A stretch of DNA of 28,295 nucleotides from a virus, in IMG/VR virus record IMGVR_UViG_3300020205_002878, positions 1-28,295 of that record; one strand, 5' to 3'. The position numbers were made by a program, and so were the translations under genes. The notes below the pieces were generated by a model. That model ran no database searches. It was not told where the DNA came from and was given only the letters and a program-made list of their open reading frames with translations. Positions 20,727-28,295 of the stretch are shown here, one piece after another (within the stretch, counting starts at the first letter, position 1; every line of letters starts with the position of its first letter).

Positions 20727-22901
20727 ATGAGCGCAGTTGACTATATTTCAAAAAATCAATTCGTGTGGTGGCAGGGAGTCGTTGAAGATGTACTTGATCC
20801 GATGAAGATTGGAAGAGTACGAGTTAGAGTGGTTGGTTGGCATAATCCTGATAAAAGCGAACTTCCATCAATTGATCTTCCGTGGGCATTACCCATCATG
20901 CCTGTTACAAGTGCAAGCACAACAGGAATAGGAAACTCCAGTACAGGTCTTGTTCCTGGATCAGTGGTCATAGGATTTTTTCGTGATGGTCAACTTGCAC
21001 AGCAACCAATCATCTTTGGTTCCATAGCAGGTGCTCCAATTGATGCGCCTCCCGGTGGTTCATTTGGATATGGTGATCCCAGACTCACATCAGGAACCGC
21101 AGGGCTGTATATGCCTAACCAAGACCTGTTGGGTAAAGATGGTTTGATTGGAAAATTTGCCCCAAGATCAGGACACTATGTTGGTCAGACTTATGGGGCA
21201 GACTTTGCATCTTTTGGTTCGAAAGATAATCGCACCATTGGTGGAATTGCAAAGTACGAATATGATTTTTATGGAAAAGGAATATCCCATGATAACTCGT
21301 ACTATGGAAACATATATCCACGATATTGGGGTCTTACTCTTCCAACAATATCACCAATAACAGATACCAATACTCTTGCAGGAGGATGTGGACCAACCCA
21401 CGGATCAAAGATATTACAAGAGTATATAATTGACCGTGCTTCTTTGGGTACAATTCTTCCTGTTCCAAAGTTTCGTCCATACTACGAAATACCCCTTATT
21501 ACTTATGATATTGCTGAACTATTGGCAGAAGGTGCAGATCCTGCTGCAATGACCGAGGCTGGTATAAAGAAATTGGACTTGGGTGCAGGAGGCGGATTCC
21601 GTACAGGTGCAGATCTATTTGGAAAATATGGAGGTATGCCTCCAGCGGTTGATGCAGACGGAAACACAATCACACCCGGGCCGTTTAATGGTTATGAAAC
21701 AACAACAAGCATTCGTGGAAACGAATATTTTGAGAGATTGTTTGGAGCAACCACTGATTATGTTACAACCAAGATAGGGGTTGATGGAAAACCGCAATAC
21801 ACGGTTGACGAAAAGAATCCTTGGGTATTTGTACAACCACGGGGAACAACTCTTACCAGACAGTACCCATACAACCATGTATATGAATCCGAATCAGGAC
21901 ATATCATGGAATTTGATGATACAAATGGAGGAGAGCGCATCAAGATTGCCCATCGTATGGGAACATCTGACGAGATTCTTGAAGACGGTTCCAAGGTGGA
22001 ACAAGTCGTAAACGAGAAGTACACCCGTGTTCTTGGCGATCACAATACAGTTGTTGGAGGAAACTCTATATTCTTTGGTGAGCGTGGATTCAAGGCTATT
22101 ATTAATGCCGAGGCTCTGTACTACTCTCCAGAAGTATCGGCAGGAAGACCCGCCGCACAGGTAAAAAGTAAACCCGATGATCCATTTGTCTATGGACCTG
22201 GATTCCTTGGAACAGGAGAAGTTGGTGGTCCTGGTTGGTGGGACGAGTCAAACAAACAACACAATACACCAGACGGTAAACCGCTTGGAAAGTCAGAGTT
22301 TTTTATTGATCCAAAAAGAGAGCGGGATATTTTCTCTGGAAATTATACAATCAAGTTCCCACCAGGAGTAGATATTGACAAGGGAGTAACATTCCACGGA
22401 GGATACCGTGGATTGCCCCGCATGAACTTTTTCAAGGGTGGTAATACTGATATTATTGTTGCTTATGGAAATGTGAATCTCCATATTATGCGTGGAAATG
22501 CAAATCTGCGGGTGGATCAAGGCGATCTAAACCTTGAAGTTCTTAACGGGGATATGCGCTCGTATATTGGAGGAAATCATTTTCAAAGAATTGATGGAAG
22601 TGAGATTAGATATATTGCTGGTAATAAATACGATATAGTTCAAGGAAAAATCAAAGATATTGCAAATGGCGATGAAATCACAACCCGAGGAGCAGCAGGA
22701 CTTCTAAACACCTATGTTTCTTTGGATTTCACCCTTAGACAACCAGGCGGAGACAGCCCAATAGCAACTCCAAGCGGACAAGGGCCAGTACAGGGAAGTG
22801 TATTTGGTGGTGGAAGCGAACAAGAGTTCCGAGGATTGCTTGACAAACAATTATTTGGTGGTTCAAACTCAGGAAATGCAGGAGTAATCGGGGGCATATG
22901 A
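20727..22901 (+). CDS. 5: Central spike protein (gp5/VgrG-like), 724 aa
   Basis: Residues 10-105 form the gp5 OB-fold (WWQGVVEDVLDPMKIGRVRVRVVG, LPWALPIMP, VPGSVVIGFFRDG, QQPIIFGSI). After a long middle part, HVYESESGHIMEFDDTNGGERIKI and VVNEKYTRVLGDHNTVVGG mark the neck that leads to the spike in gp5/VgrG proteins. Residues about 575-665 are short repeats with alternating G-D/N and hydrophobics (NVNLHIMRGNANLRVDQGDL), fitting a beta-helix needle. I see no lysozyme catalytic region between the OB-fold and the needle. AAGGAAT lies before the ATG. The stop overlaps the next start. Confidence 0.85.
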   Translation: MSAVDYISKNQFVWWQGVVEDVLDPMKIGRVRVRVVGWHNPDKSELPSIDLPWALPIMPVTSASTTGIGNSSTGLVPGSVVIGFFRDGQLAQQPIIFGSIAGAPIDAPPGGSFGYGDPRLTSGTAGLYMPNQDLLGKDGLIGKFAPRSGHYVGQTYGADFASFGSKDNRTIGGIAKYEYDFYGKGISHDNSYYGNIYPRYWGLTLPTISPITDTNTLAGGCGPTHGSKILQEYIIDRASLGTILPVPKFRPYYEIPLITYDIAELLAEGADPAAMTEAGIKKLDLGAGGGFRTGADLFGKYGGMPPAVDADGNTITPGPFNGYETTTSIRGNEYFERLFGATTDYVTTKIGVDGKPQYTVDEKNPWVFVQPRGTTLTRQYPYNHVYESESGHIMEFDDTNGGERIKIAHRMGTSDEILEDGSKVEQVVNEKYTRVLGDHNTVVGGNSIFFGERGFKAIINAEALYYSPEVSAGRPAAQVKSKPDDPFVYGPGFLGTGEVGGPGWWDESNKQHNTPDGKPLGKSEFFIDPKRERDIFSGNYTIKFPPGVDIDKGVTFHGGYRGLPRMNFFKGGNTDIIVAYGNVNLHIMRGNANLRVDQGDLNLEVLNGDMRSYIGGNHFQRIDGSEIRYIAGNKYDIVQGKIKDIANGDEITTRGAAGLLNTYVSLDFTLRQPGGDSPIATPSGQGPVQGSVFGGGSEQEFRGLLDKQLFGGSNSGNAGVIGGI

Positions 22902-23842
22902 TAGACAAAAAGCCATCCATAGCATTTGAAGGCATAGGACTCTCTCCCGAGCAGAGAGCCTTTGTTAATGCTGTGGTTACTGGCAAAGGATTCAGCAATC
23001 CGCTTGATGACAAGTTGCGTTCCATGTACGATTCTGTGGTTGAAGCCATATCTCAACTGAATACCTATGGGTTATTTGGAACAGATGCAATCTCGCAAGA
23101 CTACCAAGACCTGTTTCAACTCAAGTTACAGAATCTTGAGTTGGCAATCATACAGTATTGGAAACATACGAATAAACTGTCGGGTGTTGTAAACAGCGAA
23201 GTGGTTGAACTAAACCGTTACGATGCCATCTACACCACTACAACTCCTGCTCCTCCCAGAAAGTCAATCACAGTTAGCGGAGCCAAGGGGCTATCACCAA
23301 GCACAACTGCGGACAAGCCTACGGTTGGTTGCCTTGCTAACATTGCTGAGTTCTACAACCGTTTGCTTACTTCGGTGAACTACTGCACTGCTAAAGCCGA
23401 AATGGCACGGGAAGCAAACTGTGACTTTGGTTCTTTTAATAGCATTCTTGGCCCTATGGACAAGATATTTGATGGAACAAACAGAACCGTAGAGTGTGGG
23501 CCTGGCTGCTGTGATCCATGCACCGAACTACCCTGTACAGGTCTTGAGCCTGTGTGTTTTGGTTTGAAGGGTATTGTTGACCATATTGTATCTGTGAAGA
23601 ACTCTATTGGAGGACAGCGTGGCATTGATGCTGCTCTTGCCCTTGCATACGAATATTCTTTGGGAGTAGACAGACTTACTGCGGAGATATATTGTAATAT
23701 CATTACTGATGACACAAACTACTGCAAGGAATCCCGTTATGTGGAAAGATTTGCCCTTGGACAAAGAATATCTAACGATCTTGTCAATGGCGGCGCAGTA
23801 TCAGCCGTACTCAATAGTTTCTTTGGAACAAAGGTAGGTTGA
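22898..23842 (+). CDS. Cys-rich structural protein, 314 aa
   Basis: It starts within the spike gene stop (ATGA), so it is translated with it and is probably a virion or assembly protein. The N-terminal 110 residues are helical. The middle has a Pro/Thr linker (TTTTPAPPRK). The C-terminal half carries many cysteines, clustered in CGPGCCDPCTELPCTGLEPVC (about residues 200-220), plus further single cysteines in YCTAKA, YCNIITDDTNYC. Such a cluster suggests metal binding or disulfides. No family was recognised. Confidence 0.65.
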   Translation: MIDKKPSIAFEGIGLSPEQRAFVNAVVTGKGFSNPLDDKLRSMYDSVVEAISQLNTYGLFGTDAISQDYQDLFQLKLQNLELAIIQYWKHTNKLSGVVNSEVVELNRYDAIYTTTTPAPPRKSITVSGAKGLSPSTTADKPTVGCLANIAEFYNRLLTSVNYCTAKAEMAREANCDFGSFNSILGPMDKIFDGTNRTVECGPGCCDPCTELPCTGLEPVCFGLKGIVDHIVSVKNSIGGQRGIDAALALAYEYSLGVDRLTAEIYCNIITDDTNYCKESRYVERFALGQRISNDLVNGGAVSAVLNSFFGTKVG

Positions 23843-23845
23843 CCT

Positions 23846-24715
23846 GTGGCTATAGATCCAAGAAATCCTGATCAGGTAAAGCAAACATCACCCAAGATAA
23901 ATTTGGAAGAGATTGCCCGTGCCAAGATTAGTGAAGTCATAAAGAAAAAAATACTGAGTCGAACAAACTATCAGGAACCTGATGACACCTGTGAGTGTGA
24001 TGATTTTGTCACTAATCCACCAAATCCCCCAATCATTCCTACACGAAAAAGACCACCAGGACCACCAAAGCCACCAAAGATTCCAATTATTTCGCCGCCG
24101 CTGCCGCCGCCACCAGCAAGGTATACTGCGCCTCAATTGCCTAATGCTATTCCTCCGCTGCTTGCCCCACCGCCACTTATTTTTCCTGATCCTAATATCA
24201 ATATCGACATTATAGTTCCACCTGGTGGCGGTGGAGGTGGAGGAGAATCAGGTGGAACCGGATCAACATCCGTTCCCCCAACAAATGATCCCCAAGGCGA
24301 CGATGTATGGGAAGGCAGAATTCCCTGCTGTCTAAGTGGGCCTCTTGAATTTGTCACAGATTACCAATTGGCTTTAGGTATAGAAGAAAGCACTCACAGC
24401 GGTGAGTTCCGAAACGGATGCTATCCTATGTGTAATGCAGGAAGCCTTGCAATATACCGATTAGGATGGACAAATCCTGACGGTTCGAATCCTTATAATA
24501 CATCTCCTCCAGCAGGATTCTGTGACCGATCAGGAATTCAAATCTGCCAATGCTTTGCGAAAAACAATCCATCCAATCCTTGTTACAAGGGAAATGGACA
24601 GATTTCGCCTCCTGGTGGAAATATCACTTCAACATCAGCATTAAAAAGATTAGTATTGCCAAATTTATACACTTCCCCCGATCAATATTATGCTTCAAAT
24701 ATAACCTCTACATAA
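23846..24715 (+). CDS. Polyproline-linker, Cys-rich structural protein, 289 aa
   Basis: An N-terminal helix (LEEIARAKISEVIKKKIL) and CECDDF are followed by a proline-rich stretch (about 57-128) that should be extended and stiff. A glycine run and a globular Cys-rich domain (CCLSGP..., CYPMC, ICQCFAKNNPSNPCYKG) complete it. The start is GTG three bases after the previous stop, with AAGGTAGG upstream. It may be a fibre-like or decorating baseplate protein working with the preceding Cys-rich protein. Function is not known. Confidence 0.6.
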   Translation: MAIDPRNPDQVKQTSPKINLEEIARAKISEVIKKKILSRTNYQEPDDTCECDDFVTNPPNPPIIPTRKRPPGPPKPPKIPIISPPLPPPPARYTAPQLPNAIPPLLAPPPLIFPDPNINIDIIVPPGGGGGGGESGGTGSTSVPPTNDPQGDDVWEGRIPCCLSGPLEFVTDYQLALGIEESTHSGEFRNGCYPMCNAGSLAIYRLGWTNPDGSNPYNTSPPAGFCDRSGIQICQCFAKNNPSNPCYKGNGQISPPGGNITSTSALKRLVLPNLYTSPDQYYASNITST

Positions 24716-24737
24716 ATGAGAATACGGTGGAGACAAT

Positions 24738-27700
24738 ATGGCTGAAACAAGACCTTATGTAATAAATGCAAATGTAATAAAACTATTGAACTCTGCGCCT
24801 GTTCCTAATATGCGCCCGAGTCTTGGTTCGTTTGTGCAACGCAAAACCATTGATATTGGTTGTTATCCGTTTCCATTCATGGTTAATTCTGAGAATGTTC
24901 CGCTTGATGGCAGAACTATTATAGTTAATGGTGAGTCCACAAGACTTCCTATCCGACCTGTTCCGTATTGGTGTTCCGAGAACACATATGCACGGTATTA
25001 TGGCGATCCTACTTATAATAATGGAATAATAAGTTGGGCAGGAAAAATAGGCTATCTAAAATCAAAAATAGCAGGAAATGATATAAAGGGATTGTCTGCA
25101 TTTGAGTATGATAGTGTTATGGGAGTATCTTTTCCCAGTGTTCGCTACAATACGGCATTCATAGGAATGAATAATACTGTTTCACAGGAATGGATTGATG
25201 TTCGTGACGCTGCTTTTGCTCCAGGAGGATTTAGCGGTGCTCTTTTCTCCCAAGGCTCTACTCTTGCAATAGCAGAAAATATACTATTCAAAATTTGGTC
25301 TGGTGTAACATTTGAGGTGCGAAATGCAACAGATCAAAATGGAGGTGTGACATATGGTTTTCTTCCAATGGAAGAGTTTATAAACAAGGGCGGAACATAT
25401 AGTGGTTTTTTTGCTCGCTACAACTATGGGTGTTTGGAAGAAATATTCAATAGCGATAGATTTGCAACTATTGGTCTTGCTCCCAATGATTTTTGGGATG
25501 GTCAAGGAGTATCATACGGTGTGAGTGGCGGCATGACAGGAGAACTATTTCTTCTTAATGCAGTAACCGCAGGAAATGATTCAGGATCTCTCTATATCGA
25601 AACAGCAGGAGCAAGTATTGATTTTCCCTATAGTGTACTTTTGGCTGGAGGCGGTGGTGGAAAAACTCTATCGGGTCGTCAACTTGCACTAAATCTGTAT
25701 AGTCTTGGAAACGATTCTCCTTTCATTGGATCAGGTGATCCAAAGGGTGGATTTGTTGATACGATGGCTATGCTTTTGGGAACAAATCAGAAAATTACTA
25801 CTCTGATTAGTGGTCAAACCGCATCCCTTCGTGCATTGGATTTCAATAATCCTTGCTCTGCTTCATTTACCTATAGAAACGATACAGAATTGGGTAGATG
25901 GGGATATGATGTACAACGATTGCCTATTGGTGAAGACATTTATACTCCTGGCCCTGCTCCGGAAGTAGGTTGCAATGTGTCTACATTCACCGAATATCTT
26001 CAAGGAGCAACTGCCAAAGCACATGGAAACCTACATCCGCTTTCATGGATGTTTTGGAAAGGCATAAAATCAGGAAATCAACTTACTGGATATTCCGAAG
26101 GGTTTGTGCATGACTTTGTTGGTTTAGATTCCGAGGATTTTCATCCAATCTACAACAAACTTGAAGGAATTCACGATCACCTTTGCTATGAATTTTTTGA
26201 TAATACTGGATTGAAGAGTCGTGTATACTATCCACTAAGACCTATTACAAAAGGGTATTACGATACCAATATTGCTCCACTATACGATATAAATCTTGAT
26301 TCTGGTGCATTGGCTCAAGCCTTTGGTTCTACTCTCAGTACGAGACACGACACTGCTTTCCCTGATACTTTCAAGGGAGATGGTTCTGTCAATCTTGTCG
26401 ATGGAGCAATAAGTCTCAGGAATCTTGATGCCGATCTTGATGGAATCAATCTTCAATTCCCAGGAACAAACAACCTTGATGGCGTGACAGGAATTCTTTT
26501 CCCGTATTTCATTCCCTTGGCTTCGTTTGCAATGGAAGGAATAAACACAGGAACTCCTCCTGGAAGTGGAGATTTGACGATCAATGGCGAATTCAATAAT
26601 TTTGCAGATTGGACTAAGGTTAAATTCGAATTAGATGGAACATCCGATCCTGTTTCCCTGTACCAATATTATGCAGACGGTGTTTCTTCTGCTGCCGATA
26701 CCAATCCTGCGGTCAGCCCATATACCGTTGATCGTGAGGGTTCAAGTACCAAGCCGAATTTCCGACTTTTCTCTTGGAATGCTCTTTCACGAATAAGTCC
26801 CCGTGAGTTTCCTCTCACCGAAGATTCACAGATCGTAAAGTCTTCATTCAAGGCTGTATCAAACGATGCATATGGCAAGGCACAATATACCAATCCAAAT
26901 ACGCTTTCTCTTGATGGAAGCCTGGTCGATGTAGATCCTCTGCACTATCCCCCAACAGCATTGCCAACAGGATTTGGGCAAGGCTTGACCTATTCCATAT
27001 TGGACGGAAGTTCAACTGTAGTCGAACCATTGGAATGTGCAAGTTTCATCAATGTCATAAGATATGCAAATAATACTCCTCCCGATGAAGAGACAACACC
27101 AGGAGCATTCGGACTCACAGCCGAGAGAAAATTGATATCCGAAGTTGTCTTGGGTGCTTCCACAAAGACATTCGTTCAATTTGATCCCGATAAGGCAGTA
27201 GAAGCAAATATTTCAAATAATTTCAATAGAACAGGAAATCCCACTACTGTTCCGAATATGTCGTCAAACTTCTTTCTTGAAACCGATGTTTCCAAAGGAA
27301 ATTTCCAAAACTTCTTCTTTACAACAACAACAAAAGATTCTAGTTTGGCTGTGTTTGATGGAACTTATTATCTAACAGCCCAAGAATACTTTGACAAGTA
27401 TATCAATGCCAGTTCGGCACTTACATGGTGGCAGAATATAGATACGGAAAGTCTTGCAGTCGATGGTGGTTTTGATCTTACAAATGGAGCAATTGTCGGA
27501 ATAGCGGCAAATATAACGGATAAACTCCTTTCTGGATCTGGAAATTGGGCATTACAGTCTTCTGCTCAATCAGGATTCCGTGGAATACCATATGATCCAG
27601 TCAATGATACAGATGGTGGAAATGGATTCGTTATTGAAGGAGTACGACAAGCAATAGCGGATGGATTGCATCCTGCATTTGTCTACAGGATATTCACTAC

Positions 27701-28295
27701 CAATGTTTTACAGCAACTGGGAGATGAAGAGTTCAACTGCATTCAAGGATGGAGAAATTCTGCTGGTGTTCCTTGTGACCAAATATTGCAAGTATCCGAT
27801 GCATTGAAAACCAATGGCGGTGTGTATAATTCGTATTTCTCGGGTTCCACTGGATGTAATGCCGTTGGCAATGAATTCACAGCGTCGGAATTCTCCACAC
27901 AAAAAGGAAAAGACTTCTTTGGAAAATGTGCGATTCGAGTACAGACAGGAAGTAGTCAGGGTGGGGCTGGTGGGGGATCGTTGGTCTATGCATATGATGA
28001 CTATTGGTATGCTCCTCTTCCAACAACGGACAGTTCAAATCCTTTCTTTGTATATCAAAATATCAACTGTGCTGGAGGATCAAGCATATCAGATCCTCCG
28101 ATGGAAGCAAGCCTGAGCATATTTGGATTGCAGTTTGCAGAAGCACTGAAGATTGCAGAACCTAAACCCAATGTGGATCTAGCAGATCCATTACAGGTTC
28201 GTGACCAATTATTTGCTTTCCCAGGAAATACCGCATCCTTGGATGGTTCTAGCAATAATGTTGGAACAGTAAATGTTGGAAATTGGCTGCAAGGA
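24738..28295 (+). CDS. Giant putative tail/baseplate structural protein, partial (at least 1186 aa)
   Basis: From the ATG at 24738 (GGTGGAG upstream) the frame is open to the right edge with no stop, giving 1186 codons. The N-terminus (TRPYVINANVIKLLNSAPVPNMRP) contains no signal peptide. The protein is rich in Asn, Gly, Ser and Thr with mixed beta-type patterns, a Gly run (AGGGGGKT) that is not a convincing P-loop in this context, and scattered cysteines. It is in the baseplate operon, so a large wedge or fibre-type virion protein is likely. No family was recognised, and the C-terminus is outside the window. Confidence 0.7.
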   Translation, partial: MAETRPYVINANVIKLLNSAPVPNMRPSLGSFVQRKTIDIGCYPFPFMVNSENVPLDGRTIIVNGESTRLPIRPVPYWCSENTYARYYGDPTYNNGIISWAGKIGYLKSKIAGNDIKGLSAFEYDSVMGVSFPSVRYNTAFIGMNNTVSQEWIDVRDAAFAPGGFSGALFSQGSTLAIAENILFKIWSGVTFEVRNATDQNGGVTYGFLPMEEFINKGGTYSGFFARYNYGCLEEIFNSDRFATIGLAPNDFWDGQGVSYGVSGGMTGELFLLNAVTAGNDSGSLYIETAGASIDFPYSVLLAGGGGGKTLSGRQLALNLYSLGNDSPFIGSGDPKGGFVDTMAMLLGTNQKITTLISGQTASLRALDFNNPCSASFTYRNDTELGRWGYDVQRLPIGEDIYTPGPAPEVGCNVSTFTEYLQGATAKAHGNLHPLSWMFWKGIKSGNQLTGYSEGFVHDFVGLDSEDFHPIYNKLEGIHDHLCYEFFDNTGLKSRVYYPLRPITKGYYDTNIAPLYDINLDSGALAQAFGSTLSTRHDTAFPDTFKGDGSVNLVDGAISLRNLDADLDGINLQFPGTNNLDGVTGILFPYFIPLASFAMEGINTGTPPGSGDLTINGEFNNFADWTKVKFELDGTSDPVSLYQYYADGVSSAADTNPAVSPYTVDREGSSTKPNFRLFSWNALSRISPREFPLTEDSQIVKSSFKAVSNDAYGKAQYTNPNTLSLDGSLVDVDPLHYPPTALPTGFGQGLTYSILDGSSTVVEPLECASFINVIRYANNTPPDEETTPGAFGLTAERKLISEVVLGASTKTFVQFDPDKAVEANISNNFNRTGNPTTVPNMSSNFFLETDVSKGNFQNFFFTTTTKDSSLAVFDGTYYLTAQEYFDKYINASSALTWWQNIDTESLAVDGGFDLTNGAIVGIAANITDKLLSGSGNWALQSSAQSGFRGIPYDPVNDTDGGNGFVIEGVRQAIADGLHPAFVYRIFTTNVLQQLGDEEFNCIQGWRNSAGVPCDQILQVSDALKTNGGVYNSYFSGSTGCNAVGNEFTASEFSTQKGKDFFGKCAIRVQTGSSQGGAGGGSLVYAYDDYWYAPLPTTDSSNPFFVYQNINCAGGSSISDPPMEASLSIFGLQFAEALKIAEPKPNVDLADPLQVRDQLFAFPGNTASLDGSSNNVGTVNVGNWLQG

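Noticed and set aside
25631-25680. AGGGGGKT in the giant protein as a P-loop
   Set aside because: It lies in a Gly/Asn-rich structural protein with no Walker B or other ATPase motifs.
1-28295. CRISPR arrays, insertion sequences, integrase or attachment sites
   Set aside because: No regularly spaced short repeats, no transposase-like protein, and no duplicated tRNA ends were seen. The only exact repeats noticed are inside the tape measure gene.

Overview
The window looks like part of a large T4-like myovirus genome (tailed phage, Caudoviricetes). The evidence is a set of T4-family tail, baseplate and head-completion genes, a loose tRNA cluster, and compact, mostly overlapping genes. The host cannot be named from the sequence. 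None of the tRNAs encodes its 3' CCA, and most of the sequence is AT-rich.

Left region (1-8370, plus strand): nine complete tRNA genes (Asp, His, Asn, Ile-GAT, Tyr, Ile-TAT, Glu, a CAA-anticodon tRNA, and an irregular Pro-TGG), plus the likely 3' end of a tenth at the left edge. Between them lie an SF2 helicase-like ATPase, a ParB-like protein, a UV-damage endonuclease (UvsE), a SpoU/TrmH-family RNA 2'-O-methyltransferase, a DUF3293-like protein, and many small proteins, several with membrane segments. Two of the small ones are tandem paralogues with a membrane hairpin and a coiled coil. Three genes (starting at 358, 2351 and 3136) have no Shine-Dalgarno sequence. Each has a promoter-like box six bases before an ATGCCTA start, which suggests leaderless mRNAs.

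Middle region (8371-17454, minus strand): read from right to left this is a head-completion nuclease (gp4-like), an unassigned T4-like protein, a tail-tube/tube-initiator protein, a gp26-like zinc-ribbon baseplate protein, a short downstream frame reached by a probable programmed -1 frameshift at T_TTT_TTC, and a 2119-residue tape measure protein. The gp26-like/frameshift/tape-measure order mirrors the lambda G/GT/H layout of tail assembly chaperones.

Right region (17498-28295, plus strand): a baseplate operon starting back-to-back with the middle block across 43 bases. It holds a gp48-like tube cap, an enlarged gp53-like wedge, a gp27-like hub, a gp5-like spike with no visible lysozyme domain, two Cys-rich proteins (one with a polyproline linker), and a giant protein that runs off the right edge.

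Together the middle and right blocks supply tail-length control, tube initiation, the baseplate hub and spike, and head completion. The left block supplies translation support (tRNAs and an RNA methylase), DNA repair, and probable host-takeover functions. The most notable observations are the frameshift element, the leaderless-gene architecture, the methylase beside an atypical CAA tRNA, and the paralogous membrane/coiled-coil cassette.
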